From contig JAOTVV010000009.1 in assembly GCA_029863245.1 (NCBI GenBank), forward strand, positions 1 to 64,000: a stretch of DNA of 64,000 nucleotides, written 5' to 3'. Source of the stretch: Gemmatimonadota bacterium. Lineage in GTDB: Bacteria > Gemmatimonadota > Gemmatimonadetes > Gemmatimonadales > GWC2-71-9. Shown in pieces: positions 1-8,467 of the stretch; the first letter of the stretch is position 1, and the number at the start of each line of letters is the position of its first letter. The translations under genes and the position numbers were made by a program. The notes under the pieces are model-generated. The model was not told where the DNA came from and made no database searches. It was given only the letters and a program-made list of their open reading frames with translations.

Positions 1-2324
1 CCAGCCGCACCCGGCGTGGGGGGGTCGAACAGCAGATTATCCGTCTCCCGCTGGTACACGTCGATGACCAGACTGGTGGAGCCGCCGAAGAACTCGAGAT
101 CCAGACCCGCGTTGATCGACTGGTTCTCTTCCCACTTCAAGTCGGGGTTCCCCAACGACGTCTGCCGAAATCCGGCCGCGATTGTGTTGCCTCCCTGAAT
201 GGCGTAGAAGGTATCACCCCTGCCGCCACCGAACTGGCTCACGATGCGCCCGGTCGGGATGCTCTGGTTTCCGGTCAGGCCCCATCCGAACCGCAGCATG
301 ACGTTGGTGAAGAACTGGTTGTCCTGCATGAACGGCTCCTGAGACATTCTCCATCCCACACTGAATGCCGGGAACGTTCCCCACCGGTTGTTCGGCCCCA
401 GTCTGGACGAGCCGTCTCGTCGCACCGTGGCGCTCAAGTGATACCGCTGCGCGTAGTTGTAGTCGACCTTGCCGAAGAAGGACAACAGCGCGCCCGTACC
501 ACCGGAGCTGCTCACATTCTTGGTGTCCGGATCACCGATGGCATCCTGAATGTATCTGGCATTGATGTCGGTGGTGATCAGGTTGTTGATACTGGAGGCG
601 TTGAATCTGCTCCGGTTCTGATTTGCTTCCTGCCCGAGCAAGACGTCGACTTCATGCCGTCCGGCAAGCGTCGTCGAATAGCTCAGGGTGTTACTCCACG
701 TCCAATCTCTGAACGTACTGTAGCTCTCGTTGATCCCATTGGAAAATGACGGCTCGGAGAGCTCAGGGTCGATGGGATCGTATCCTGTGATCGACTGCTC
801 GTTCAGGTTGAACCCGAACTTCGTCGTGAGCTGTAATTCCTCCGCGAGTGTCACGCCCGCAAAGACGTTTCCGAAGACCTTGATGTTCTTGCCAATGTCG
901 TCCTTGTTGGCCCACGCCTCCTTGAGCGGATTCGACTGATTGCCCAGGGTGACGGCCTTCCCGGCGGCAAAGTTCCCGCCAACGTCATACACGGGGACGA
1001 CGGGCTGCATCAGGATGTTCTTGCCGAGAATGCCGCCTTCGGCGAAGCCACCCGGGTCGCCCGCTCCACCGACAAACTGCTCGAACGCGACCGCGAGATT
1101 CTCACCGACGGTGAACCGGCCGTGCTCGAACTGGGTGTTGACGCGAGCACTGCCGCGCTGGAACCGGTTGAACGCTGCGGTGCCCTGCTGATTGAGGTAA
1201 TTGAGAGACACGTTATAGCCGTGACCCTCACCACTCCCTGACATACCCAGGTTGACGTCCGTGACGACCGCGGGATCGAATACGGCATCCCACCAGTTCG
1301 TCCCGGCGCTGCCGGGCATGATCAATGTGTTCGGAAACGAATACGTATTCTCATCCACGGTCGTCGTTTGATTGACGCCGTCGTTGGGCCAGATGTACGC
1401 AGGTACCGTGGGATTGTTGGGATCTCCATACACGTTGGTCGGCACGGGCAATCCCGCGTTCTCGTAGCTTCGCTTGACGATCTCGTGGTAGTCCAGCGCA
1501 TCGAGGATCAGGAAATCGTCATAGCCGCGGACAGGGGTGGCCATACCCGTCTTCACATCCACCGTAAACCGGGGCGTGGTCGAGCTTCCCCGCTTCCGGG
1601 TTTCGATGATGACGACGCCATTCGTCGCCCGAGACCCATAGATGGAAGCAGCCGATGCGTCCTTCAGGACCTGTATCGACTCGATATCGTTCGGATTCAG
1701 CCAGTTGATGTACGTGTCCTCGGTTGGCGTGCCATCGATGATGTACAGGGGGTCGTTGTTCTGAAAGGAACTGACGCCCCGAATTCGCACGGTGGTTCGT
1801 GAGCCGGGCGAGCCACTGGCATCGACCGTGACACCGGCAACCCGGCCATCCAACCTCTGGAGCACACTTGCCGACGACTGTTTGGCCATGCTCGCCACGT
1901 CGACACTCGAAACCGCACCGGTGATATCGGCCCGCCGTTGCTCTGTGTACCCCGTCACGATGAGCTCATCCAGCACCGCCACCGCCGGTTCCAGGACGAC
2001 ATCGACAATGCTGCGCCCGGCGACGTTGAGCGCGAGCGCGCGGTACCCGATGAACGAGAAGACCAACACTCCATCTGCAGGAGCCGTGATCGCGTATCTC
2101 CCGCCCGCATCGGTCGTCACGCGGATATCGGTCCGCTGGACTCCTACGTTGACCCCCGCAAGGAATTCACCAGAAACGGACGTGACGATTCCGGAGACCT
2201 GCACCTGCTGGCCGAGCGCAGTTCCGACAAGAACCAGCGCGAACAGCAGACTCATCCCCACACCGCGGAAGAAGTCGAAACGGCCCTTCCGGAATGGGGG
2301 TCTTCCCTGTGGCATTCGTTGCAT
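1..2324 (-). CDS. SusC/RagA-type TonB-linked outer-membrane transporter (3' part outside window)
   Basis: The visible ~774 residues are the N-terminal three quarters of a SusC/RagA receptor, which imports oligosaccharides (or peptides) across the outer membrane using TonB energy. In order: basic leader and signal peptide (about 1-38, ending near ALGQQ), a carboxypeptidase-regulatory-like beta-sandwich (about 42-115), a TonB-box-like stretch (LDELIVTGYTEQRR), and a plug domain with VRIRGVSSF, PLYIIDGTP and NDIESIQVLKDASAASIYGSR, the family signature. Later the GNPDLKWEENQSINAGLD barrel motif appears. I chose ATG 2324 because AGGGAGG lies about 8 bases upstream; an in-frame ATG further up overlaps that Shine-Dalgarno. 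A SusD partner would be expected downstream, i.e. beyond base 1. Substrate unknown; nearby glycosidases suggest a glycan. Confidence 0.95.
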   Translation of the reverse strand, partial: MQRMPQGRPPFRKGRFDFFRGVGMSLLFALVLVGTALGQQVQVSGIVTSVSGEFLAGVNVGVQRTDIRVTTDAGGRYAITAPADGVLVFSFIGYRALALNVAGRSIVDVVLEPAVAVLDELIVTGYTEQRRADITGAVSSVDVASMAKQSSASVLQRLDGRVAGVTVDASGSPGSRTTVRIRGVSSFQNNDPLYIIDGTPTEDTYINWLNPNDIESIQVLKDASAASIYGSRATNGVVIIETRKRGSSTTPRFTVDVKTGMATPVRGYDDFLILDALDYHEIVKRSYENAGLPVPTNVYGDPNNPTVPAYIWPNDGVNQTTTVDENTYSFPNTLIMPGSAGTNWWDAVFDPAVVTDVNLGMSGSGEGHGYNVSLNYLNQQGTAAFNRFQRGSARVNTQFEHGRFTVGENLAVAFEQFVGGAGDPGGFAEGGILGKNILMQPVVPVYDVGGNFAAGKAVTLGNQSNPLKEAWANKDDIGKNIKVFGNVFAGVTLAEELQLTTKFGFNLNEQSITGYDPIDPELSEPSFSNGINESYSTFRDWTWSNTLSYSTTLAGRHEVDVLLGQEANQNRSRFNASSINNLITTDINARYIQDAIGDPDTKNVSSSGGTGALLSFFGKVDYNYAQRYHLSATVRRDGSSRLGPNNRWGTFPAFSVGWRMSQEPFMQDNQFFTNVMLRFGWGLTGNQSIPTGRIVSQFGGGRGDTFYAIQGGNTIAAGFRQTSLGNPDLKWEENQSINAGLDLEFFGGSTSLVIDVYQRETDNLLFDPPTPGAA

Positions 2325-2982
2325 GGCAAACGCCTCCCTCATGCTGCGGGTCATGGCCTGGCCTTCAGGCCTTCCTTCGCGATCTGTTCGCGATACGTGA
2401 TGAACTGTCGCTTCCGCGCCTCAAGGACACCGGTGAGCGTCATGGATACTAGCGCACGAGTCCCGATCTGTCAGATCGGGCTCTTGGACGGTCAGTGACG
2501 ACAGGTTGTAGACGCAATTGCTCGGATACGACGGTTCCGGCGAATTCCCGGGCAACGCGGAGGGTCCGCTCGTTGCCCCACCCAATACAGGAAGACCCGG
2601 TCGTTCCGCCAGACGTACCCCTGCCACCACCACAACAGTCTCGTCGTCGCTCGCGCTCACACCGCGATGCGCGTCCAGCGGCGGGACCCCGGGCCTACCG
2701 AATCAAAATACTATCGATCCTGTTTATACGTGATCTGGCAGGTCATGGCAAGAGCCCCCCAGGGCGAAAATGGGAGTGAAGTGATCCTATATGTTTGGGA
2801 AATAGTCATTCATCGGTCGCCCGGACGCTCGCAGAGGCCGCGTCTCCGTGCCGTCGACTCGATCCTTGTCGGAGACCTCACCGGACTGACCACCGACACC
2901 CTCCCACCCACTTCCTCCACCATCACGTCCCTGGCGCCAGCAAGGACCTCGCAGCACCTTCGAGGAAACCCAGGAGTTGCCC
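2325..2982. other. Divergent intergenic region, no gene seen
   Basis: About 650 bases between the divergent SusC gene and the GMC dehydrogenase operon. Short open frames here lack family motifs and Shine-Dalgarno signals. It holds a perfect 9-bp inverted repeat (2462-2480) and a locally AT-rich stretch around 2700-2730 that could carry a promoter for the rightward operon, but no convincing -35/-10 pair was recognised. Confidence 0.6.
2462..2480. promoter_or_regulatory. Perfect 19-base palindrome upstream of susC-like gene
   Basis: CCCGATCTG-T-CAGATCGGG: two 9-base arms around one T, about 140 bases upstream of the SusC start. The tiny loop makes an RNA terminator unlikely and a dimeric repressor/activator operator more likely. 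No regulator gene is adjacent, so the cognate protein is unknown. Confidence 0.4.
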
Positions 2983-3579
2983 ATGCTGAGACGTGACGTG
3001 ATTCGAGCCGTCGCCACCGGGCTCGCCCTTCCCACCATCGACGCGCTCACGCCGGAAGCCATGTGGGCGGCAGCGCGGGCAGTCCACAACCGGATTCGCC
3101 GCGCGCGACAGGATGGGGCGCTCCTGGCGCTCTCGGAACACCAGAACGCCATGGTGAGCGTGCTTGCCGAGTTGATCATCCCTGAGACGGACACCCCCGG
3201 CGCAACGGCCGCGCAGGTCAACCGCTTTGTGGACGTCATGCTGGCAGAGTGGTTCGACGAGGATGGGCGAGAGGCGTTCCTGCGCGGCCTGGTGGCCCTG
3301 GACGCCCGCAGCGTGAACACGTTCGGCACGCCGTTTCTGGAGTTGGACGAGGTCCAACAGAGCGTCCTGCTCCGCGGATTGGACGCCGAGTTGGCCGCGC
3401 TGCGGCAGCTGGACCGGCCGACGAACGATCACTTCTTCCAGCAAATGAAGTGGCTCACGTTGTACGGCTATTACACCTCGGAGGTGGGGGCGACCCAGGA
3501 ACTGGAGCAGGTGATCGCTCCCGGTCGCTACGACCCGTGTGGGCCGGTGAGGCGGGAGGCATCGGGACAATGGGAATGA
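2983..3579 (+). CDS. Gluconate 2-dehydrogenase subunit 3-like protein (Tat-exported small subunit)
   Basis: 198 residues of the gluconate_2-dh3 family, the small/chaperone-like subunit of membrane-associated flavin dehydrogenases (gluconate, glucose and glucoside-3-dehydrogenases). It starts with a twin-arginine-like leader (LRRDVIRAVATGLALP), which in this family carries the catalytic GMC partner through the Tat system. Typical family features are LAELIIPETDTPGA followed by an N-R-F-V-D-V-M helix, and a late WLTLYGYYTSEVG. CAGGAG at 2971-2976 sits 6 bases before ATG 2983, so that start is preferred over an in-frame TTG at 2977. Its stop overlaps the next gene's start, implying coupled translation. 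Substrate not determinable from sequence. Confidence 0.88.
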   Translation: MLRRDVIRAVATGLALPTIDALTPEAMWAAARAVHNRIRRARQDGALLALSEHQNAMVSVLAELIIPETDTPGATAAQVNRFVDVMLAEWFDEDGREAFLRGLVALDARSVNTFGTPFLELDEVQQSVLLRGLDAELAALRQLDRPTNDHFFQQMKWLTLYGYYTSEVGATQELEQVIAPGRYDPCGPVRREASGQWE

Positions 3580-5261
3580 AACAAGCAGTGTACGACGCCA
3601 TCGTGGTGGGCTCCGGGGTATCGGGTGGCTGGGCCGCCAAGGAACTGACCGAAGCCGGTCTCGAGACCCTGGTGCTCGAAGCGGGTCGGGCAATCGACCC
3701 GGCAACCGACTACGTCGAGCATGAACCCGCCTGGCATTTCCGGTTCCGCGGCCTGGGCGACCGTCAATCCCTGGCTCGGCGACAGGCCGTGCAACGCACC
3801 TGCTACGCGTGCGATGAAGCCGCCAGCAAGTTCTTCGTTGACGATATCGACAACCCGTATTCCGTGCCGGACGACAAGCCGTTCCTGTGGATTCGCGGGC
3901 GGCAGGTGGGCGGGAAATCGATCATGTGGGCTCGCCAGTCCTATCGCCTGAGCGACCTCGACTTCGAGGCCAACGCACGGGACGGCCACGGTGTCGATTG
4001 GCCCATTCGGTACGACGATATCGCACCCTGGTACGATCACGTCGAGCGCTTCGCCGGCATCAGTGGAGAGAGGCTCGGCCTGGCTCAGCTTCCCGACAGC
4101 CAGTTCCTGCCGCCAATGCCGATGAACTGCGCCGAACAGTTCGTGAAGGAGGGCATCGGTCGTGCGTACGGGCGGGAACGCGTGATGACGATCGGCCGCG
4201 CGGCGGTATTGACCGTAGACCACAACGGCCGCGCCGCGTGCCACTACTGCGGACCGTGTCATCGTGGCTGCATCACACGCTCCTACTTCAGCTCGCTCAC
4301 CGCCACCCTGCCGGCAGCCGCGGCGACAGGGCGTCTGACGCTCCGACCCGACAGCGTGGTCGCGGAGATTCTCTTCGACGCGGACACCGACCGGGCCCGG
4401 GGTGTGCGGGTGATCGACGCCGTCACGCATGAGGAGATGGAATTCCGCGGCCGCGTCGTATTCGTCTGCGCGTCCACACTCGAATCCACGCGCATCCTGC
4501 TGAATTCTACCTCGCCGCGATTCGGCACCGGACTCGGCAACTCGAGCGGTGAGCTGGGGCGCAACCTGATGGACCACACGATGGGCGGAGGCGCGAGCGG
4601 CACGGTCCCCGGTTTCACGGACCGTGACGCCTTCGGACGCCGGCCCAACGGCATCTACATTCCGCGCTTCCGTAACGTGACGACCGCGCACCCGGACTTC
4701 TTGCGTGGCTACGGATTCCAGGGTGGTGCAGGGCGCAGCGGCTGGGGACGGGGCATGTCCATGCCTGGATTCGGCGCTGACTTCAAGCATGCGTTGCGTG
4801 AGCCCGGACCCTGGCGCATGCGGCTCGGCGGATTCGGGGAATGCCTGCCGCGGCCCACCAACTACGTCGAGATCGACCGGGACAACAAGGACAAGTGGGG
4901 TGTCCCCACGCTCCGCATCCACTGTGTGTGGAGCGACAACGAACGGGCGCTGTTGCAGGATATGGCGGTCACGGCAGCCGAGATGCTCGAAGCCGCGGGA
5001 GTCCAGGAGGTCGAGTCGTCCATCGTGGACAACCCACCCGGCCTCACGATTCACGAGATGGGCACCGCGCGGATGGGTCGTGATCCACAGACCTCCGTCC
5101 TGAACGGATACTGCCAGTCTCACGACGTGCCGAACGTGTTCGTGACCGATGGCGCCGCGATGGCCTCGTCGGGGAACCAAAACCCCTCGCTCACGTACAT
5201 GGCGCTCACCGCTCGCGCCTGTGCCTATGCCGTTGACCAGATGAAACGCCGAGAGCTTTGA
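3570..5261 (+). CDS. GMC-family FAD oxidoreductase (glucoside/sugar dehydrogenase large subunit)
   Basis: 563 residues. The N-terminal dinucleotide fold VVGSGVSGGWAAKEL...VLEAG binds FAD. The C-terminal GMC domain contains LTIHEMGTARMG (active-site His region) and a QNPSLTYMALT tail. A four-cysteine motif C224-x2-C227-x2-C230-x3-C234 lies in the middle and is shared with the second GMC protein at 48261-49958; it resembles an Fe-S ligand set. There is no signal peptide, consistent with piggyback Tat export with the preceding subunit. ATG 3570 overlaps the upstream stop by 10 bases. Relatives include gluconate, glucose and glucoside 3-dehydrogenases; C3 oxidation of glycosides is my inference from the isomerase neighbours. 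Confidence 0.9.
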   Translation: MGMKQAVYDAIVVGSGVSGGWAAKELTEAGLETLVLEAGRAIDPATDYVEHEPAWHFRFRGLGDRQSLARRQAVQRTCYACDEAASKFFVDDIDNPYSVPDDKPFLWIRGRQVGGKSIMWARQSYRLSDLDFEANARDGHGVDWPIRYDDIAPWYDHVERFAGISGERLGLAQLPDSQFLPPMPMNCAEQFVKEGIGRAYGRERVMTIGRAAVLTVDHNGRAACHYCGPCHRGCITRSYFSSLTATLPAAAATGRLTLRPDSVVAEILFDADTDRARGVRVIDAVTHEEMEFRGRVVFVCASTLESTRILLNSTSPRFGTGLGNSSGELGRNLMDHTMGGGASGTVPGFTDRDAFGRRPNGIYIPRFRNVTTAHPDFLRGYGFQGGAGRSGWGRGMSMPGFGADFKHALREPGPWRMRLGGFGECLPRPTNYVEIDRDNKDKWGVPTLRIHCVWSDNERALLQDMAVTAAEMLEAAGVQEVESSIVDNPPGLTIHEMGTARMGRDPQTSVLNGYCQSHDVPNVFVTDGAAMASSGNQNPSLTYMALTARACAYAVDQMKRREL

Positions 5262-5262
5262 G

Positions 5263-6105
5263 ATGACCTGTCGCAGAGACTTCCTGAAGACCATCGGTGC
5301 CGCGGGCCTGGCTGGGGCGGGACTCGCTGCAACGGGATGCGGCGCGGCGTCAGCCGCCCGACGGCTGGATCGGATCGGGACGCAGCTCTACACGGTCAGA
5401 TCCAGTATGCAGGACAACGTGGAACGCACGCTCGATCGTGTGGCGCAGATCGGGTATGACGAAGTGGAGTTCGCGGGATACTTCGGTCGGTCAGCGCAGC
5501 AGATTCGCCGCGTCCTGGACGACACGGGGCTGAGCGCGCCTGCCACACACATGCCGCTGGAGCCGCTGGAGAACGAGTGGGAGGCAACGGTCGATTTCGC
5601 GGCCCAGGTCGGTCACCAGTATATCGTAGTCGCCTGGATTGCCCCCGCCAATCGCACCAGTCTCGATGACTATCGAAGTATGGCCGACCGCTTCAACCGC
5701 GTGGGTGAGCGAGCCAAGGCAGCCGGGCTCACGTTTGGCTATCACAATCACGACTTCGAGTTCGAGCCGTTGGAAGGCCGGATGCCGTGGGCCGTCCTCA
5801 TGGAGGGGACGGATCCCGCACTGGTCAAGCTGGAGTTGGACCTCTACTGGATCACCAAGGCCGGCGGAGATCCCTTCAAGACCTTCCGGGAGCACCCCGG
5901 TCGGTTCCCGTTGGTCCACGTGAAGGACATGGCTGCCGACGGCTCCATGGCGGATGTCGGGGCCGGCACCCTCGACTTTGCGGCCCTCTTCGCCCACAGC
6001 GACCAGGCTGGAATCCGGCACTACTTCGTCGAACACGACAACCCGGCCGACCCGTTCGCGAGCCTCGCAGCCAGCTACCGTCACCTGCACGCTCTCGAGT
6101 TCTGA
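5263..6105 (+). CDS. Sugar phosphate isomerase/epimerase-like TIM barrel, exported
   Basis: 280 residues, xylose-isomerase-like TIM-barrel superfamily (AP_endonuc_2). The leader has a twin arginine (CRRDFLKTIG) and a lipobox-like LAATGC, so the protein is probably Tat-exported and perhaps lipidated. Barrel features: IGTQLYTVRSSM at the first strand, YDEVEFAGYFG, FGYHNHDFEFEP, VKLELDLYWITKAG and PLVHVKDMAADG, supplying the Glu/Asp/His metal ligands. It begins one base after the GMC stop and overlaps the following gene by one base (TGATG), so all four genes 2983-6977 form one operon. Its likely job is isomerising or eliminating the oxidised sugar made by the dehydrogenase (inference). Confidence 0.85.
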   Translation: MTCRRDFLKTIGAAGLAGAGLAATGCGAASAARRLDRIGTQLYTVRSSMQDNVERTLDRVAQIGYDEVEFAGYFGRSAQQIRRVLDDTGLSAPATHMPLEPLENEWEATVDFAAQVGHQYIVVAWIAPANRTSLDDYRSMADRFNRVGERAKAAGLTFGYHNHDFEFEPLEGRMPWAVLMEGTDPALVKLELDLYWITKAGGDPFKTFREHPGRFPLVHVKDMAADGSMADVGAGTLDFAALFAHSDQAGIRHYFVEHDNPADPFASLAASYRHLHALEF

Positions 6106-6977
6106 TGCGGGGGCGCGGTGCGAGCCGTCGCGAGTGGCTTCTCGGCACGGCTGCTGCGGTGGTCGGTGCCGCAACCAGTCCTGGCGTCCTGAGGTCCGAT
6201 TCTCGTATGCCAAGTGGCCGCCTCAAGCAGTCCGTCTCCCGCTGGCCGTTCGCGAACGTGCCGTTCGATCGGTTCTGCCAAGAAGCCGCCACCATGGGCA
6301 TTCGGGCGATCGACTTGCTCCGGCCCAAGGATTGGGAACGCGTGCGAGCTCACGGCCTCGTCTGCTCGATGGGCGAGCCGACCGATCGGCAGGATTTCAT
6401 CGCAACCGGATTCAACGACCGCACGCACCACCCCATGCTGCTCGCGGAGCTGGAAGAGACCATCCCGCTGGCGGCTCGGCACAACGTGCCGAACGTGATC
6501 GCGATGTTCGGGAACCGAGAGGGTCGCCGTGACGGGGAGTCGATCGCGGCCTGCGTCGAAGGGTTACGGGAGATCGCCCCGCTCGCCACGGAGCACGGCG
6601 TCACCGTGTGCGTTGAGCTCCTTAACAGCAAGGTCGACCATCAGGACTACCAGGGCGATCGCACGTGGTTCGGCATCGAGGTGATCGACGGCGTCGAGTC
6701 ACCGCACGTGAAGCTGCTGTACGACATCTACCACATGCAGATCATGGAAGGCGACGTGATCCGTACCATCCGCGACACCATTCAACACATCGCCCACTTC
6801 CACACCGGCGGCGTCCCAGGCCGCCACGAGTTGGACGAGTCGCAGGAACTGAACTACCGGGCGGTCGCCACGGCGATCGCCGATCAGGGATTTCAGGGGT
6901 ATCTGGCCCACGAATTCAACCCCACCGGTGACCCGATGGCGGCGCTGCGTCAGGCCGTCGAGACCTGCGACGTGTAG
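6105..6977 (+). CDS. Hydroxypyruvate isomerase-like TIM-barrel protein, exported
   Basis: 290 residues; same superfamily as the preceding gene but closer to hydroxypyruvate isomerases (Hyi): KQSVSRWPFANVPFDRFCQEAATMGI, VIAMFGNREGR, VCVELLNSKVDHQDYQGD, VKLLYDIYHMQIMEGD and IAHFHTGGVPGRHELD. The Tat-type leader SRREWLLGTAAAVVG indicates periplasmic location, unlike classical cytoplasmic Hyi, so the true substrate is probably another keto-sugar. Start ATG 6105 overlaps the upstream TGA (TGATG). Last gene of the operon; an AT-richer gene of different character follows after 167 bases. Confidence 0.85.
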   Translation: MRGRGASRREWLLGTAAAVVGAATSPGVLRSDSRMPSGRLKQSVSRWPFANVPFDRFCQEAATMGIRAIDLLRPKDWERVRAHGLVCSMGEPTDRQDFIATGFNDRTHHPMLLAELEETIPLAARHNVPNVIAMFGNREGRRDGESIAACVEGLREIAPLATEHGVTVCVELLNSKVDHQDYQGDRTWFGIEVIDGVESPHVKLLYDIYHMQIMEGDVIRTIRDTIQHIAHFHTGGVPGRHELDESQELNYRAVATAIADQGFQGYLAHEFNPTGDPMAALRQAVETCDV

Positions 6978-7009
6978 GAACAGGGGTTTTGTAGGTCCCG
7001 CCCGTCCGA

Positions 7010-7111
7010 TCAGGGTACGGCAACATCCCAGCGAGTTGAGCGCAACGGTGTGTCAATTGCCTTCACGCGAAGCCTGACGAGACCTTCTTCACTCGTGCTT
7101 AGCGTGAGCAT
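7010..7111 (-). pseudogene. Possible C-terminal remnant of a lost protein
   Basis: The minus strand reads a plausible protein tail (LTLSTSEEGLVRLRVKAID...STRWDVAVP then stop) that has no start or body: upstream on that strand lies the foreign-looking glycosidase gene. It may be the end of a gene truncated when 7145-8374 arrived. Evidence is only the protein-like composition; chance is possible. Confidence 0.25.
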
Positions 7112-7144
7112 GGTAGAAAGACACCAAGGCGGGTACGTTCCGAC

Positions 7145-8374
7145 ATGAAAAGGCTCTATGTCGTATCCGTCGTGCTTATCATCATCCTCCAAGGGTGCGA
7201 GGAACAAGGTCCTGGCATCAGAGAGGAACAAGGTCCCGACAGCAGTATCGACAACCTCTTCAGTGTAACTGCCCGTCCGGCCCTTGCAGCACTCCAGAAC
7301 CGATGGACAGCAGCTCTAGAAGTGTCTGGGGATGAGACATTTGGCACCAATAATCATCATATCTTGAAAGACGGCTCCCCCTTCTTTGTGAAAGGGGTCG
7401 TCTATGTTCCGGGATATCCAGGATACGTACCCTGGGACATCGAGAATGCCCGATCACTTCCTCACAAACTGAGGAACAGCATTGACAGGGATATTCTCCA
7501 GATCAAGTCTATTGGAGCAAACACCATACGTTTCTGGGGTGCGCCTGCTTATTGCTACGAGTCGTTGAGAAACGCAGGAGGTCTATTCTTTATTCAGACG
7601 ATCTGGGTCGACACTGAGGTTGCTGACCTGCACGACCCGGCATTCAAAGAATCCACAAAGGCCTACACACGGAGCGTGATAGACAGAATCTACTCAGTAT
7701 ACGGGGACACAAAACCACCCATAATCGCGTACCTAATCGGGAATGAAATAAGTGAATCATCTATCAGCTCCACAAACGCCGCTCATCCTGACATAGACCA
7801 CTATGCTGGAACTTTCATCGATACAGGGCCAAACATCAATGCGGCAGAGGCTTTTGTTGCCGAAATGGCTGACTATGTGAAGGAATACGAAAAGGACACC
7901 TATGGATACGTTTCGTTGGTCTCCTACTCAAATGACATTCGGACTGCTGATCTGATAGACACGCCCTTCTTGGATTTTCGCAGTCACAATGCGTATTCCT
8001 ACGCGGTTCCGTACTATCGTCCTTCTACACTGCCGGGCAGCGGTTCCGGGACACAGTTTCAGGGTTGGATTGAGGAACTCAAATCCAGGTTTAGTGATAA
8101 ACCGTTGTTAATCACCGAAACGGGGTTGAGCGTTTCCCCCAACGCGCTTCGTGTGGGCCCTCCAGACTACGGCTATGGTGGAAACACGGAGACTGATCAG
8201 GCGCAAGGCCTATTACAGAACCTCGATGACATCGATTCCTCTCTGACACCTACTGCTGGTGTCATTATCCACGAATTCCTCGATGCCTGGTGGAAGTTCG
8301 GACTTGCTGATTCATTCTCACAAGATCCTGACGACATTGAAGAGTGGTTTGGATTAGTCAGGATTGTCTATTAG
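7145..8374 (+). CDS. Clan GH-A-like glycoside hydrolase lipoprotein
   Basis: 409 residues with a lipoprotein leader (lipobox LQGC near residue 18) and a (beta/alpha)8 glycosidase body. DGSPFFVKGVVYVPGYPG followed by IKSIGANTIRFWGAP is the start of a GH2/GH5-like barrel. AYLIGNEIS places the acid/base Glu at residue 201, and PLLITETGLS places the nucleophile Glu at 325, the two-glutamate pattern of clan GH-A. The exact GH family is not assigned. The gene is clearly AT-richer than its neighbours (28 G/C of 60 in 7681-7740) with codons such as AGA, TTA and ATA that are rare around it, suggesting horizontal transfer. AAGGCGGG upstream may serve as ribosome binding site. Confidence 0.75.
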   Translation: MKRLYVVSVVLIIILQGCEEQGPGIREEQGPDSSIDNLFSVTARPALAALQNRWTAALEVSGDETFGTNNHHILKDGSPFFVKGVVYVPGYPGYVPWDIENARSLPHKLRNSIDRDILQIKSIGANTIRFWGAPAYCYESLRNAGGLFFIQTIWVDTEVADLHDPAFKESTKAYTRSVIDRIYSVYGDTKPPIIAYLIGNEISESSISSTNAAHPDIDHYAGTFIDTGPNINAAEAFVAEMADYVKEYEKDTYGYVSLVSYSNDIRTADLIDTPFLDFRSHNAYSYAVPYYRPSTLPGSGSGTQFQGWIEELKSRFSDKPLLITETGLSVSPNALRVGPPDYGYGGNTETDQAQGLLQNLDDIDSSLTPTAGVIIHEFLDAWWKFGLADSFSQDPDDIEEWFGLVRIVY

Positions 8375-8467
8375 TGAGATGCGTAGACGGAAGTCTCCCA
8401 CGCACCTCGCGCCCCTCGTCCGCTCAGGGGAGCGAGTCCAGACACATCGTACTCCCCCGCTACCCCC

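Noticed and set aside
2790-2797. Bacteroidota-type promoter TATGTTTG (TAnnTTTG)
   Set aside because: No TTTG at the matching -33 position, and the organism is probably not a Bacteroidete; chance match.
4248-4262. CxxCH cytochrome c haem motif (CGPCH) in the first GMC protein
   Set aside because: The second GMC protein has CGQCN at the same place, so the conserved element is the four-cysteine set, not a haem site; the protein also lacks a cytochrome fold.
3528-5294. 588-codon open frame on the minus strand
   Set aside because: Antisense shadow of the GMC gene: GC-rich codon bias leaves the opposite frames open; no domain, leader or ribosome binding site.
8412-8430. Terminator between convergent GH-A and CotH-like genes (CCCCT...AGGGG)
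   Set aside because: Stem of only 5 base pairs and no T-run; too weak to support.
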